Shown piece by piece: positions 17,159-26,522 of a stretch of 64,000 bases of DNA (positions are counted from its first letter, which is position 1; each line of letters begins with the position of its first letter). The notes under the pieces were generated by a model. The model ran no database searches, had not been told where the DNA came from, and was given only the letters and a program-made list of their open reading frames with translations. This DNA comes from Candidatus Saccharimonadota bacterium (GTDB lineage: Bacteria; Patescibacteriota; Saccharimonadia; Saccharimonadales; JAGQMS01): assembly GCA_020428535.1 (NCBI GenBank), contig JAGQMS010000001.1, forward strand, positions 1 through 64,000, in the 5' to 3' direction. Both the position numbers and the translations under genes were made by a program.

Positions 17159-17566
17159 TTATTTCTTTTTTATATTTCGGGTAAGCATATCAATCCTGGA
17201 ACGATTAAATAAAACTATCGACATTCCCAGCGCCACCGGTGTAATAGCTAAGAAGGTGCGTAACCAGCCATTCAGATATATCCCGCAGTATATGCCGATA
17301 ACTATCAGCAGTGCGGCTACACCGTCCCATGCCAGTTGTATTGCTGGTTTTTCAGGGAATATAATCTTGCCCAGCTTATCACCTGAGTTCTTGACGTATT
17401 CCAGTAGTCTGTTAGCCCAAGAATTGTTTTTTGCTAGCAGGCTCAAACCGAGTATTAATAATGGTATACCGCCAGGCCCGGGTAGTGGCCCAACAAATGG
17501 AATCGCCACGATACACGCAATACCAGCTAAATCAGTCAGAATACGTTTCAAAAGACGTTTATTCAT
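17159..17566 (-). CDS. PGPGW-like small membrane protein
   Basis: The frame is open to 17758, but that would cross the uvrA promoter and coding start. I place the start at ATG 17566, with TATACT 8 nt before it on the minus strand, giving 135 residues. The product has two hydrophobic hairpins, the first with [17 protein letters not shown], matching the PGPGW family of putative membrane proteins. It is divergent from uvrA with a roughly 58-nt shared promoter region. The function is unknown. Confidence 0.75.
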   Translation of the reverse strand: MNKRLLKRILTDLAGIACIVAIPFVGPLPGPGGIPLLILGLSLLAKNNSWANRLLEYVKNSGDKLGKIIFPEKPAIQLAWDGVAALLIVIGIYCGIYLNGWLRTFLAITPVALGMSIVLFNRSRIDMLTRNIKKK

Positions 17567-17624
17567 ATCTCTATAGTATATGGTACTGACTAAAGTCATA
17601 AAAAATGATATAATCGGCGTTTGT

Positions 17625-20432
17625 ATGAGCGACCAAATCACAGTCAAGGGTGCCCGAGAGCATAACCTAAAAAACATTGATGTCACCATCCCTAGAGATA
17701 AATTAGTCGTCATCACTGGGCTGTCTGGTTCTGGAAAGTCTTCTCTGGCTTTTGACACTATCTACGCCGAAGGTCAGCGACGGTATGTTGAGAGTTTGAG
17801 CTCTTATGCGCGTCAGTTTTTGGGGATGATGGAGAAACCTGACGTTGATCAAATCGATGGTTTGAGCCCAGCAATTTCTATAGACCAAAAATCTACATCT
17901 CGAAATCCTCGCTCAACAGTTGCTACTGTTACAGAGATTTATGATTATCTTCGTTTAATGTTTGCGAGAATTGGTATCCCGCATTGTCCGATTTGTGGTC
18001 AAGAAGTCGCTAGAACAACAGCACAGCACATCATAGACAGCGTTTCTGAAATATACAAAGGCCGAAAAATTCTACTGCTTTCGCCGATTGTTCATGAGAA
18101 AAAAGGCGAGTTTCAGCATATTTCAGAACAATATTCTCGACTAGGTTATGCCAGAGTTCGGGTCGATGGGATCATTTATGCACTAGATGAGTTTCCAGAT
18201 CTAGACAAGCAGAAAAAACATACCATTGAAATAGTAGTCGACCGTCTTGTTGGGGGCGAAGAGAACATCTCAAGATTGAGCCAATCTATCGAACAGGCCT
18301 TCTCAATTGGCGATGATAAGATCTTGGTAGTAGATGCAGATACTAACGAAGAACAGCTTTTTTCACTCAAATATGCCTGCACAAATCACCCTGAAGTTAA
18401 TATTCCAGAACTTGAACCAAGAACTTTTAGCTTTAACAATCCTCAAGGGGCTTGCCCTGTTTGCACAGGTTTAGGCAATCGTCTCGAAGTGGATCCAGAT
18501 TTGCTACTAAATCGCAATTTAACTATTGCTGAAGGTGCTATCAGGCCATGGAATAGATTTGCAATCGATGCTTGGTATATGAAAAAGGTTGCCGCAGTTG
18601 CGGAAGAGAGTGGCTTTTCTGTTCATGTCCCAATCAAAGACTTAGAAGATGATCAACTTAACTTGCTACTTTACGGAACAGGCTCAAAGCGTTTTGATAT
18701 TGAAATCTCCAAAGGAAGAAGTTTTGAAGCTACCTATGAAGGGATAATCCCAAATCTGGAGCGCAGGCATAAAGAGACCGAGAGTGAATTTATGCGAAAA
18801 GATATCGAAAAGTTTATGGTTGAACGCCCATGCCATTCTTGCAATGGGAAACGCTTGAAGGCTGAAGTTTTAGCTATCACGGTTGGCGATAAATCTATTA
18901 TCGATGTCTGTGAGATGAATATTGATGAGGCATTTGGTTATGTAGAAAACTTGCCATTGAGTGGGAACGATGCACAAATCGCCAATATGATTTTAAAAGA
19001 AATAAAAAATCGACTTGGATTTCTAATTGATGTTGGTCTGAACTATTTGAGTCTTGCCAGAAGCGCAACAACACTTTCTGGTGGCGAGGCACAGCGAATT
19101 CGTTTAGCAACACAGATTGGTTCGGGTTTAATGGGTGTTTTGTATGTTTTGGACGAACCTTCTATTGGCTTGCACCAAAGAGACAATGAAAGGCTGATAA
19201 AGACTCTCAAGCACATGAGAGATTTGGGCAATACTGTTTTGGTGGTCGAACATGATGAAGACACTATCCGGACGGCGGACTATCTAATCGACATCGGCCC
19301 AGGTGCTGGCGTTCATGGTGGGCAAGTTGTATCAGCCGGAACACCCGATGAGGTTGCAAAAGACAAAGCCAGCATTACTGGCCAATATTTAGTTGGTGCC
19401 ATGCAAATCGAAACGCCAAAAAAACGTCGAAAGGGGAATGGCAAGGCCCTGAAGATTATCGGTGCAACCGAGAATAATCTGCGCGATATCACAGTTGAGA
19501 TTCCTCTGGGTAAACTAGTTGTAGTAAGTGGAGTTAGTGGTTCAGGTAAATCTAGCTTGATAAATGATATCTTGGCTAGCGAACTTTCCAGTCGGCTTCA
19601 TAGAGCACACGTTGTGCCAGGTAAGCATAAGGCTATTGATGGAATCGACCACCTAGATAAGGCAATTATCATTGATCAGTCGCCAATCGGTCGAACTCCA
19701 CGCTCTAACCCAGCAACTTACACCGGGCTCTTCACGCCCATTCGTGATCTTTTTGCATCCCTCCCAGAAGCTAAAATCAGAGGCTATAAGTCGGGTCGCT
19801 TTAGCTTCAATGTTAAGGGTGGTCGATGCGAGAACTGTCAGGGTGATGGAATCATCAAGATTGAAATGCACTTTTTGCCAGACGTTTATGTACAGTGCGA
19901 GATTTGTAAAGGTCGTCGTTATAACCGAGAAGCCTTAGAAATAACCTACAAAGGTAAATCAATTGCTGATGTGCTTGAAATGACTTGTGAGGATGCTGCA
20001 GGTTTCTTCGAGAACCAGCCAGGAATTGCGAAAAAGTTGCAAACTTTGGTAGATGTCGGGCTTGGTTATATAAGCTTAGGCCAATCTGCGACGACACTCT
20101 CTGGCGGTGAGGCACAGAGGGTAAAACTCGCAACCGAATTGAGCCGAAGACCAACAGGGCGAACGCTGTATATTTTGGATGAACCAACTACAGGTTTGCA
20201 CATTCACGATGTTAAGAAGTTGCTAGAAGTACTACAAGCGCTTGTTGATGCGGGAAACAGTATGATTATCATCGAACACAATCTTGACGTAGTAAAGTCA
20301 GCTGATCACATTATCGACATGGGCCCAGAAGGTGGCTCTGGCGGTGGTCTAGTTATAGCTGAGGGAACGCCTGAACAAGTATCTAAGGTGAGAGAATCTT
20401 ACACCGGTCAGTTCCTTAGAGAGTTAATGTAA
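17625..20432 (+). CDS. uvrA: Excinuclease ABC subunit A
   Basis: UvrA finds bulky DNA lesions and loads UvrB. I choose ATG 17625 ([18 protein letters not shown], the usual family start); TATAAT at 17609-17614 is 10 nt before it, while the upstream start at 17580 would include the promoter. The 935-residue product has two ABC ATPase modules: Walker [10 protein letters not shown] and GVSGSGKSS, and two LSGGEAQR signatures. Three zinc modules keep their cysteines (CPICG; CTNHP with CPVC; CENC with CEIC). uvrC lies further on at 24340; uvrB is not in the window. Confidence 0.97.
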   Translation: MSDQITVKGAREHNLKNIDVTIPRDKLVVITGLSGSGKSSLAFDTIYAEGQRRYVESLSSYARQFLGMMEKPDVDQIDGLSPAISIDQKSTSRNPRSTVATVTEIYDYLRLMFARIGIPHCPICGQEVARTTAQHIIDSVSEIYKGRKILLLSPIVHEKKGEFQHISEQYSRLGYARVRVDGIIYALDEFPDLDKQKKHTIEIVVDRLVGGEENISRLSQSIEQAFSIGDDKILVVDADTNEEQLFSLKYACTNHPEVNIPELEPRTFSFNNPQGACPVCTGLGNRLEVDPDLLLNRNLTIAEGAIRPWNRFAIDAWYMKKVAAVAEESGFSVHVPIKDLEDDQLNLLLYGTGSKRFDIEISKGRSFEATYEGIIPNLERRHKETESEFMRKDIEKFMVERPCHSCNGKRLKAEVLAITVGDKSIIDVCEMNIDEAFGYVENLPLSGNDAQIANMILKEIKNRLGFLIDVGLNYLSLARSATTLSGGEAQRIRLATQIGSGLMGVLYVLDEPSIGLHQRDNERLIKTLKHMRDLGNTVLVVEHDEDTIRTADYLIDIGPGAGVHGGQVVSAGTPDEVAKDKASITGQYLVGAMQIETPKKRRKGNGKALKIIGATENNLRDITVEIPLGKLVVVSGVSGSGKSSLINDILASELSSRLHRAHVVPGKHKAIDGIDHLDKAIIIDQSPIGRTPRSNPATYTGLFTPIRDLFASLPEAKIRGYKSGRFSFNVKGGRCENCQGDGIIKIEMHFLPDVYVQCEICKGRRYNREALEITYKGKSIADVLEMTCEDAAGFFENQPGIAKKLQTLVDVGLGYISLGQSATTLSGGEAQRVKLATELSRRPTGRTLYILDEPTTGLHIHDVKKLLEVLQALVDAGNSMIIIEHNLDVVKSADHIIDMGPEGGSGGGLVIAEGTPEQVSKVRESYTGQFLRELM

Positions 20433-20433
20433 T

Positions 20434-20940
20434 ATGCCTTTAACTACACCGAATGTAGCGATAGGACGAGCCAACTTTGAGACATACCTGTCGGTAGTAT
20501 CTTTTCTTCACAGACCAGATAGTGCAAATATTGAGCAGCCAGACGAAGAATTTATTCTGTCATGCTTGGCGCAAGGGTACAAAGCGCTACGAGGTATCTT
20601 GGAGGAAGCTGGGGCTAAAAGCGCTCGAGATACAAGGAATAAGCTTGTAGCTCCAGATGGGTGGCAAGAGTTCGTTGCCTCCGTGCACGATCTTGCGTAC
20701 AGCCCCGCCAGAGTTGAAGAATGTAGGTACCCTCTTGATATCGTCGTGCTGAAGCCAGATCCTTTACTGCGACCAGATCCATTAGGAACGTTCGGCAGAA
20801 AGCAGGGTTTTAGCTTTGGGGTAATGATGGACGGGGTACGTATTCACGAGGCATATCGACCTACCGTGGAGCGTGTAGACGCATCTCTGAGGGCAGCACG
20901 CCGACACGGCAGTGCTACACTGCACGCCGTTAACTCTTAG
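20434..20940 (+). CDS. Hypothetical protein, 168 residues
   Basis: ATG 20434 lies 1 nt after the uvrA stop, so it is probably read with uvrA. The product is soluble, with a helical N-terminal half (FILSCLAQGYKALRGILEEAG) and a DIVVLKPDPLLRPDPLG segment. No family is recognised and there is no signal or membrane helix. The last 11 nt overlap the end of the convergent DedA gene. Coding is supported by the tight junction and normal composition, not by homology. Confidence 0.6.
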   Translation: MPLTTPNVAIGRANFETYLSVVSFLHRPDSANIEQPDEEFILSCLAQGYKALRGILEEAGAKSARDTRNKLVAPDGWQEFVASVHDLAYSPARVEECRYPLDIVVLKPDPLLRPDPLGTFGRKQGFSFGVMMDGVRIHEAYRPTVERVDASLRAARRHGSATLHAVNS

Positions 20941-21562
20941 CGCCATTCCTACGAAGCTTCTTCTTCAGGCGTGCCCGAGACTCACGATCCTTCAGAACAT
21001 GCCATGCAACCGGCGACCAAGTGAGAATGTTTGCCAGAATAAATACCGGGATTACTAACTTCTCAATGTTTGGAATCTTTGTTCCTAAGTAATAACCCAA
21101 AAGTGTAATCCCTGCACCCCAAATAATTCCTCCGAAGATATTGTAAAAGAAAAACCTTTCACGCTTCATGTTGCCTACACCCGCAACAACTGGCGCGAAT
21201 GTTCTGACAATCGGCACAAATCTCGCTAGTACGATTGTTTTCCCACCGTGGGCTTCATAAAACTTTTGAGCTTTTTCAATGTATTCAGCACGAAAGAAAA
21301 TGCCTTCCTTTTTCTTAAAGATCAGATGACCAGTCTTTTTACCAATTTGGTACCCAACATTGTCACCAATTATTGCAGACAAAATCACGGTAATTAGTAG
21401 AGCGATGATATTTAACTTACCAGTTGCAGCGAATAAGCCAGCTGTGAAAAGTAGTGTATCACCGGGCAAAAAGAACCCAGCTAAAAGACCGGTTTCAGCA
21501 AAAATTATCAAAGCGATAGCAAGCAGACCACCACTCTGAATAATTGCATCAATATTAAACAT
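20930..21562 (-). CDS. DedA-family membrane protein
   Basis: The frame extends to 21616, but ATG 21562 is preferred: TACAAT lies 12 nt before it on the minus strand and the upstream start would overlap the ABC exporter. The 210-residue product has the DedA/SNARE-associated pattern: FAETGLLAGFFLPGDTLLF, GDNVGYQIGKKTGH, and the RFVPIVRTFAPVVAGVGNM signature. DedA proteins are polytopic and act as lipid flippases, for example recycling undecaprenyl phosphate or moving phosphatidylethanolamine. Substrate is not predictable here. Confidence 0.93.
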   Translation of the reverse strand: MFNIDAIIQSGGLLAIALIIFAETGLLAGFFLPGDTLLFTAGLFAATGKLNIIALLITVILSAIIGDNVGYQIGKKTGHLIFKKKEGIFFRAEYIEKAQKFYEAHGGKTIVLARFVPIVRTFAPVVAGVGNMKRERFFFYNIFGGIIWGAGITLLGYYLGTKIPNIEKLVIPVFILANILTWSPVAWHVLKDRESRARLKKKLRRNGAKS

Positions 21563-21582
21563 CGTTTTCTTATTGTACAGGA

Positions 21583-23343
21583 CTACTCGATGAAGCCGCC
21601 ACTCTGGTGAGACCAAAGTCTTGCATATGTACCATTCTTCATTGCAATAAGCTCTTCGTGGCTACCATCTTCTGTGACTTTTCCATTCTCTAGCACCAAA
21701 ATTCGATCGAGGTGTTTTATGGTGCTTAGCCGGTGGGCGATTACAAGCGTCGTCCGACCTTCCATCAATGTAAACAAAGCTTGCTGGATCAACTGCTCAC
21801 TTTCGCTATCAAGCGCACTCGTAGCTTCGTCTAGCACGACAATTGGTGAATTCTTCAAGATTGCCCTTGCAATAGCCACCCTTTGTCTTTGGCCGCCAGA
21901 AAGTTTTACACCCCGTTCACCAACAAGAGTGTCATAGCCATCCTTCAGGTTTTCAATAAACTCGTGAGCATGTGCTTTTTTTGCCGCCTCAATTATCTCC
22001 TTCATTGTTGCGGTTGGTTTTCCGTAGGCTATATTTTCTTTCAAGCTTCTGTGGAACAGCAAAGGTTCCTGCGGTACGTATGTGATGGCATCGCGAAGAG
22101 ATCTTTGAGTGACCTCTGATATATCTTGGCCGTCAATCTTGATGCTACCGTCTCGGACATCCATAAATCTCAAGAGTAGTTTGGTGATAGTAGTCTTGCC
22201 GCCGCCACTTGGGCCAACCAGACCAACAGTCTGACCGCTCGGGATCTCTAGAGAAAAATCTTCAAATAATCGACTTTTTTGCTTTTCGTCACCATAAGTA
22301 AACCCAACAGAAGTAAACCGTATATTACCACTTTTTACTTTCAGAGACTTAGCATCTATTTTGTCTAAAACCTCGGCATCTTTATCTAGAATGTTCATCA
22401 TTTCTACTGCATTGCTAAGATTGTTCTCAACAGTTCTCATGATTCTGGACATATCCCAGAAATTTCTTGTAAGGCTCCTAACGTATAACAAAATGACCAC
22501 TAAGGTTCCAACTTGCGCTATCCCATGTCTGACTGCCAATATGCCTGCGATCAATGCAATAGTGTTTAGTGTGATTACTGTATTGGTCGTAATTAGATCC
22601 ATTGGCATATTCTGGTAATCCCACGCCCTTCTTCGCCTTATCCGCACCTCTTTTGTAATGTCTCTAAACAATTTTTCTTCGTAAATTTCTTTGGCAAACG
22701 TCTTCACGCTAATCGCATTAGTAAGCGAGTCTGCGAGTTGGGCGGTTTGAAGGCTTTCTTTTTCGGCTCTAATTTTATTTAGTCTGAATTTCTTTCTGGT
22801 TAACTTAGTTACTACAAAGGCGAAAATAGCGAATACGATCAGCACTGCTATACCTGAAGGTCTTGATATTTTTAATAACACAACCACTGCAAATATAAGG
22901 CCAACAAACGTACCGGCTATGTCCATTACCAGAGTGTCATACAAAGGTTCGTAGGCATTAATAAATCTTCCGGTTTTTGCCACTAGAGCACCCGCAAAAT
23001 TATTTATATGAAAATCATAGGAACGACCGATTAGATCGGCAAATGTTCTGTTTGCTATTTTCTCCATACCCAAAGAATCATTGTAGTTAACTGACCAGAG
23101 CATGTACCTCCATAACAATTCAGAGAAAAAAGGCACAGCGAAGAAACCAATTATTGGCCAGACATAATCAGACATTGAAGTAGACGTTGACTGGCCTAAT
23201 TTATTTATTATCGCGGCTGTAAATAAGGGCTGTATGTAGTCGGTGCCAATTCTAGCAATCGGCGCCATCAACAGAGGCGGTATAGAATAACGCTTTTGTG
23301 ACATAGCGATGTCAAAATAATATTTTAGTACCTTTCGGACCAT
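21583..23343 (-). CDS. ABC exporter, fused membrane and ATPase domains
   Basis: The 586-residue half-transporter has a six-helix membrane domain at about 20-310 and an ATPase domain at about 345-580 with Walker A GPSGGGKTT, signature LSGGQRQR, Walker B IVVLDEATSALD and a switch His (VIAHRLST). Two such chains form a working exporter of the MsbA/multidrug type for lipids, peptides or drugs. Start 23343 has TATAATAGGAGAAG just upstream on the minus strand, combining a -10 and an SD. The DedA gene lies 20 nt downstream with its own -10 box. Confidence 0.93.
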   Translation of the reverse strand: MVRKVLKYYFDIAMSQKRYSIPPLLMAPIARIGTDYIQPLFTAAIINKLGQSTSTSMSDYVWPIIGFFAVPFFSELLWRYMLWSVNYNDSLGMEKIANRTFADLIGRSYDFHINNFAGALVAKTGRFINAYEPLYDTLVMDIAGTFVGLIFAVVVLLKISRPSGIAVLIVFAIFAFVVTKLTRKKFRLNKIRAEKESLQTAQLADSLTNAISVKTFAKEIYEEKLFRDITKEVRIRRRRAWDYQNMPMDLITTNTVITLNTIALIAGILAVRHGIAQVGTLVVILLYVRSLTRNFWDMSRIMRTVENNLSNAVEMMNILDKDAEVLDKIDAKSLKVKSGNIRFTSVGFTYGDEKQKSRLFEDFSLEIPSGQTVGLVGPSGGGKTTITKLLLRFMDVRDGSIKIDGQDISEVTQRSLRDAITYVPQEPLLFHRSLKENIAYGKPTATMKEIIEAAKKAHAHEFIENLKDGYDTLVGERGVKLSGGQRQRVAIARAILKNSPIVVLDEATSALDSESEQLIQQALFTLMEGRTTLVIAHRLSTIKHLDRILVLENGKVTEDGSHEELIAMKNGTYARLWSHQSGGFIE

Positions 23344-23434
23344 AAACTTCTCCTATTATACGTGTTTGTGAGGTAGAGGACATGGCTTGGGTTGCATGTC
23401 TTACATGTTTTTGTGTGTGAAAGCGGGGCGGGCG

Positions 23435-23484
23435 TCTAAACCGTCCATATCTTAGAAGATAGTTTAGATAAATTACGGTATAAT
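23435..23484 (+). promoter_or_regulatory. trhO promoter with overlapping inverted repeat
   Basis: TATAAT at 23479-23484 lies 10 nt before the trhO ATG. Just upstream, TCTAAAC (23435-23441) pairs with GTTTAGA (23462-23468), with an inner TATCTT-AG-AAGATA. This palindrome covers the expected -35 position and could be an operator. The remaining spacer back to 23344 shows nothing else clear. Confidence 0.45.
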
Positions 23485-23494
23485 TACAAGAATT

Positions 23495-24343
23495 ATGAAG
23501 AAGGTTTTACTCTATTATAAATTTGTTCCAATTTCAGACCCTACAACAGTAATGTATTGGCAAAGAGCTTTATGTGAAAGACTTGGTCTCAAGGGCCGGA
23601 TTTTGATTAGCGTTCATGGCATCAACGGCACCTTGGGTGGCGAGCTAGATTCATTGAAGAGCTACACCAAAGAGATGAAATCACACCCGCTTTTCAAAGA
23701 TATTGTTTGGAAGTGGAGCGATGGAACTGGAGAAGATTTCCCCAAACTCAAAGTAAAGGTCAAACCAGAAATTGTTGCTTTCGATGCACCTGATGAAATT
23801 GAAATTTCAGACAAAGGCATCACAAATGGCGGGAAACATCTCAAACCGGAGGCCGTCAATAGGCTGGTCGAAGAACGTGGCGATGAAGTCATTTTTTATG
23901 ACGGGCGGAATGCCTATGAAGCCAAAATTGGCAAATTTAAAAATACGATTGTTCCAGATGTAAAAACTTCCAGAGACTTCAAAAAAGATATTGAAGAAGG
24001 CGAAATCAGCAAACACAAAGATAAGCCAATAGTGACTTACTGCACAGGTGGAATTCGCTGCGAGATTTTAAGTGCCATGATGAAAAAACGTGGTTACAAA
24101 GAGGTCTATCAGATAGATGGTGGAATCGTAAAATACGGTGAAAGGTTCAAAGACGACGGGCTCTGGGAGGGCAAACTTTTTGTATTTGATGATCGTATGA
24201 AAATGGGCTTTTCAGAAAATTCTAAAGACATTGCCGATTGCGAAAAATGCGGAAAGAAAACGTCCAACATGGTTAATGCCACTGATGTCCGAAGAGAGCT
24301 ACACATAGTCTGCGAAGACTGCGCATCCGCACTTGTAAAATGA
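23495..24343 (+). CDS. trhO: tRNA uridine(34) hydroxylase TrhO (YceA)
   Basis: TrhO makes 5-hydroxyuridine at the tRNA wobble position. The 282-residue product has the N-terminal acylphosphatase-like domain (GRILISVHGINGTLGG), a rhodanese domain with active Cys183 in YCTGGIRCE, and a C-terminal zinc-ribbon-like part (CEKCGKKTSN with CEDC). All are standard for the family. It overlaps uvrC by 4 nt (ATGA), so the two are translationally coupled. A second wobble enzyme, mnmA, also lies in the window. Confidence 0.94.
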   Translation: MKKVLLYYKFVPISDPTTVMYWQRALCERLGLKGRILISVHGINGTLGGELDSLKSYTKEMKSHPLFKDIVWKWSDGTGEDFPKLKVKVKPEIVAFDAPDEIEISDKGITNGGKHLKPEAVNRLVEERGDEVIFYDGRNAYEAKIGKFKNTIVPDVKTSRDFKKDIEEGEISKHKDKPIVTYCTGGIRCEILSAMMKKRGYKEVYQIDGGIVKYGERFKDDGLWEGKLFVFDDRMKMGFSENSKDIADCEKCGKKTSNMVNATDVRRELHIVCEDCASALVK

Positions 24344-25842
24344 ACGCTCCGCTTCAAGAAAAACTAAAGACTTTGCCAGCAGAACCCGGTGTTTATTTTC
24401 ACAAAAACACCAAGGGTGAAATTATCTATATTGGTAAGGCCGCCGTGTTGAAAAACCGCGTACGGCAATATTTTCAAAAATCTCGATTGCGCGATCCAAA
24501 AACTGATGCTTTGGTAGCTGAAATAGCAGACACCGATTGGGTGACTGTAGATAGTGAAATCGACGCATTGTTCCTCGAAGCCGAGATGATTCGGCGCTAT
24601 TTACCACCATATAACATACTACTTCGTGACGATAAAAGCCTGAGCTATGTCAGGATAGATATCAATTCTAATCAGCCTACAGTGACGATGGTCCGTAGGC
24701 CTCTTGATGATGGAGCTAAATATTTTGGCCCGTATTTAAATTCTTTTGCAGTAAAAAAATCTCTCAGACTACTGAGAAGAATCTTCCCCTTTGCAACTAA
24801 AGATTCTGAAGCAACGATGGGCAGTAAACTATATGAACAAATGGGCCTCGACCCTGGGGTAAATAGCGGTAAAACATCCATAAATACCTATCGCAATTCG
24901 TTGCGGCAATTGATGAAGTATCTTTCTGGTGAAAAACAAGCAATCATCAACGAAATAGAAAAGAAGATGAAACGAGCAGCCAAGTCTCAGGCTTTTGAAG
25001 AAGCGGCAAGACTTCGAAACCAACTTCTAAATTTACGAGGTTTGAAAAAGCAGATAATTTTCTCTGATCGAGAATTCATGGATCTTTCAAAAGACCTAGG
25101 TCTTCAGGAGCTAAGCGATCTGCTTGGTCTAGAAAAAATACCTAAAAGAATCGAGGGCTACGATATCTCACACATGCAGGGGAGTGACACAGTTTCTAGC
25201 ATGGTTGTCTTCGAAAGCGGTATGCCCGCCAAAGATGAATACCGAAAATTTAAGATGAGAATTGCAGGAAACGACGATTTTGTACATATGTACGAAACTG
25301 CTGTAAGAAGGCTAAGCGAGAAGAATATTAAGGCCTGGGGATTACCAGATCTATTCTTGATTGACGGCGGTAAGGGGCAATTAGCGGCTTTCCAAAAAGC
25401 TATGAAAGAAAAGGGTATTAACCGACCATCGATTGGTCTTGCAAAGCAATACGAACAGATTGTGATCAGCGAAGAGTCGTTAGTTGCGAGACGAGATCAA
25501 ATTAAAGAATCATCAAAAAAACTGAAAGCTACATTGAGCGAAACAGATGAATTTCTATTGGTTGAACTTCCAGATCAGTCACATGCCATTAAGTTACTGC
25601 AGAGAATTCGTGACGAATCGCATCGGTTTGCTGTTAGTTATCACAGTGTTCTGAAAGGCAAGCGCCAAACTAAAAGCTGGCTAGATGAAGTCCCGGGTAT
25701 CGGCCCCGCTACAAAGCGACTCCTAATTAGATCTTTCGGTTCAGCGCGGGGGGTAAAGTTGGCAAGTAGCTCAGAAATTTCCAAAGTAATCGGCCCTGCC
25801 AAGTCAGAATTTTTAGCAAAGTTTCTTTCAGAAAATAGCTGA
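24340..25842 (+). CDS. uvrC: Excinuclease ABC subunit C, cysteine-free short form
   Basis: UvrC makes both incisions in nucleotide excision repair. The 500-residue product has the N-terminal GIY-YIG-type domain (EPGVYFHKN, EIIYIGKA), a UVR motif near 205-240 (IEKKMKRAAKSQAFEEAARL), the RNase H-like nuclease (IEGYDISHMQG, LFLIDGGKGQL) and a final helix-hairpin-helix (VPGIGPATKRLL). The segment that usually holds four iron-sulfur cysteines is present (FPFATKDSEATMGSKLYEQ) but has none, and the whole protein contains no cysteine. Typical UvrC is about 600 residues. It is otherwise intact and probably functional. Confidence 0.95.
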   Translation: MNAPLQEKLKTLPAEPGVYFHKNTKGEIIYIGKAAVLKNRVRQYFQKSRLRDPKTDALVAEIADTDWVTVDSEIDALFLEAEMIRRYLPPYNILLRDDKSLSYVRIDINSNQPTVTMVRRPLDDGAKYFGPYLNSFAVKKSLRLLRRIFPFATKDSEATMGSKLYEQMGLDPGVNSGKTSINTYRNSLRQLMKYLSGEKQAIINEIEKKMKRAAKSQAFEEAARLRNQLLNLRGLKKQIIFSDREFMDLSKDLGLQELSDLLGLEKIPKRIEGYDISHMQGSDTVSSMVVFESGMPAKDEYRKFKMRIAGNDDFVHMYETAVRRLSEKNIKAWGLPDLFLIDGGKGQLAAFQKAMKEKGINRPSIGLAKQYEQIVISEESLVARRDQIKESSKKLKATLSETDEFLLVELPDQSHAIKLLQRIRDESHRFAVSYHSVLKGKRQTKSWLDEVPGIGPATKRLLIRSFGSARGVKLASSSEISKVIGPAKSEFLAKFLSENS

Positions 25843-25896
25843 AAAATCAGTGGCTAACCTTAGTCGCGATATGCTAAAATAGGTACAAGTAAAGCT

Positions 25897-26286
25897 ATGA
25901 AGCAACAATTCCAACAGTTTCTTTTACGCTGGGCAGTATGCAGCGCGGGTCTATGGATCTCGTCTCTGTTATTCAGCACAGTCGAACTAGGTGACAAAAA
26001 AGCAGCCGCCGTAGTCTTGGGCGGACTCAGTTTAGCGCTAGCAAATGCAGTCCTAAAGCCACTCGTGATATTACTTTCGTTGCCTGCGATAATGCTCAGC
26101 CTAGGGCTATTTACGGTGATCATTAACGGATTGATGGTGGTTATTGCTAGCTGGCTATACGGGCCACTGGAAGTTGAGACATTTGGTGCTGCAGTATTGA
26201 CCGGAGTGGTGATTGGTCTGCTAAACTTCATAATAACTAAACTATTGGAAGGACGGAGTATTAAGCTACATGAAAAGCATATATGA
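25897..26286 (+). CDS. Phage holin superfamily IV-like membrane protein (YvlD type)
   Basis: The 129-residue product has four hydrophobic helices, including LGGLSLALANAVLKPLVILLSLPA and LFTVIINGLMVVIASWLYG. This matches the Pfam 4-TM phage holin IV family (PF04020), which is mostly chromosomal and of unclear role. It overlaps secG by 17 nt, so it is translationally linked to it. Nothing indicates a prophage. A TAAAAT box lies about 18-23 nt before ATG 25897. Confidence 0.85.
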   Translation: MKQQFQQFLLRWAVCSAGLWISSLLFSTVELGDKKAAAVVLGGLSLALANAVLKPLVILLSLPAIMLSLGLFTVIINGLMVVIASWLYGPLEVETFGAAVLTGVVIGLLNFIITKLLEGRSIKLHEKHI

Positions 26287-26488
26287 TTGGGCGGTGATCT
26301 TCGAAGCGGTGATAATTTCACTTCTTATTTTGGTGCAAGTACGTGGTGCTTCACTTGGAGCTGGAATGGGCGGCGGTGGTGGAGATATCAACACAGTTCG
26401 AAGAGGCTCAGACAAAACACTTCATCAATTCACAGTAATTTGCGTTATCATTTTTGTTGCATCAATTTTGGCAAGTATCTTAGCTTAA
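26270..26488 (+). CDS. secG: Protein translocase subunit SecG
   Basis: The 72-residue product has two membrane helices (about 7-23 and 52-70) separated by a glycine-rich loop with the SecG hallmark VQVRGASLGAGMGGGGG and RRGSDKTLHQFT. SecG assists SecYE and SecA in protein export. ATG 26270 lies inside the end of the upstream holin-like gene. The peptide-binding protein downstream begins 35 nt later. Confidence 0.93.
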   Translation: MKSIYDWAVIFEAVIISLLILVQVRGASLGAGMGGGGGDINTVRRGSDKTLHQFTVICVIIFVASILASILA

Positions 26489-26522
26489 CGCTAATTGAAG
26501 GTGGGGCTACAAATAATTTATA

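Noticed and set aside
17567-17758. Longer start for the minus-strand PGPGW-like gene
   Set aside because: It would run through the uvrA promoter and the first codons of uvrA; ATG 17566 has its own -10 box.
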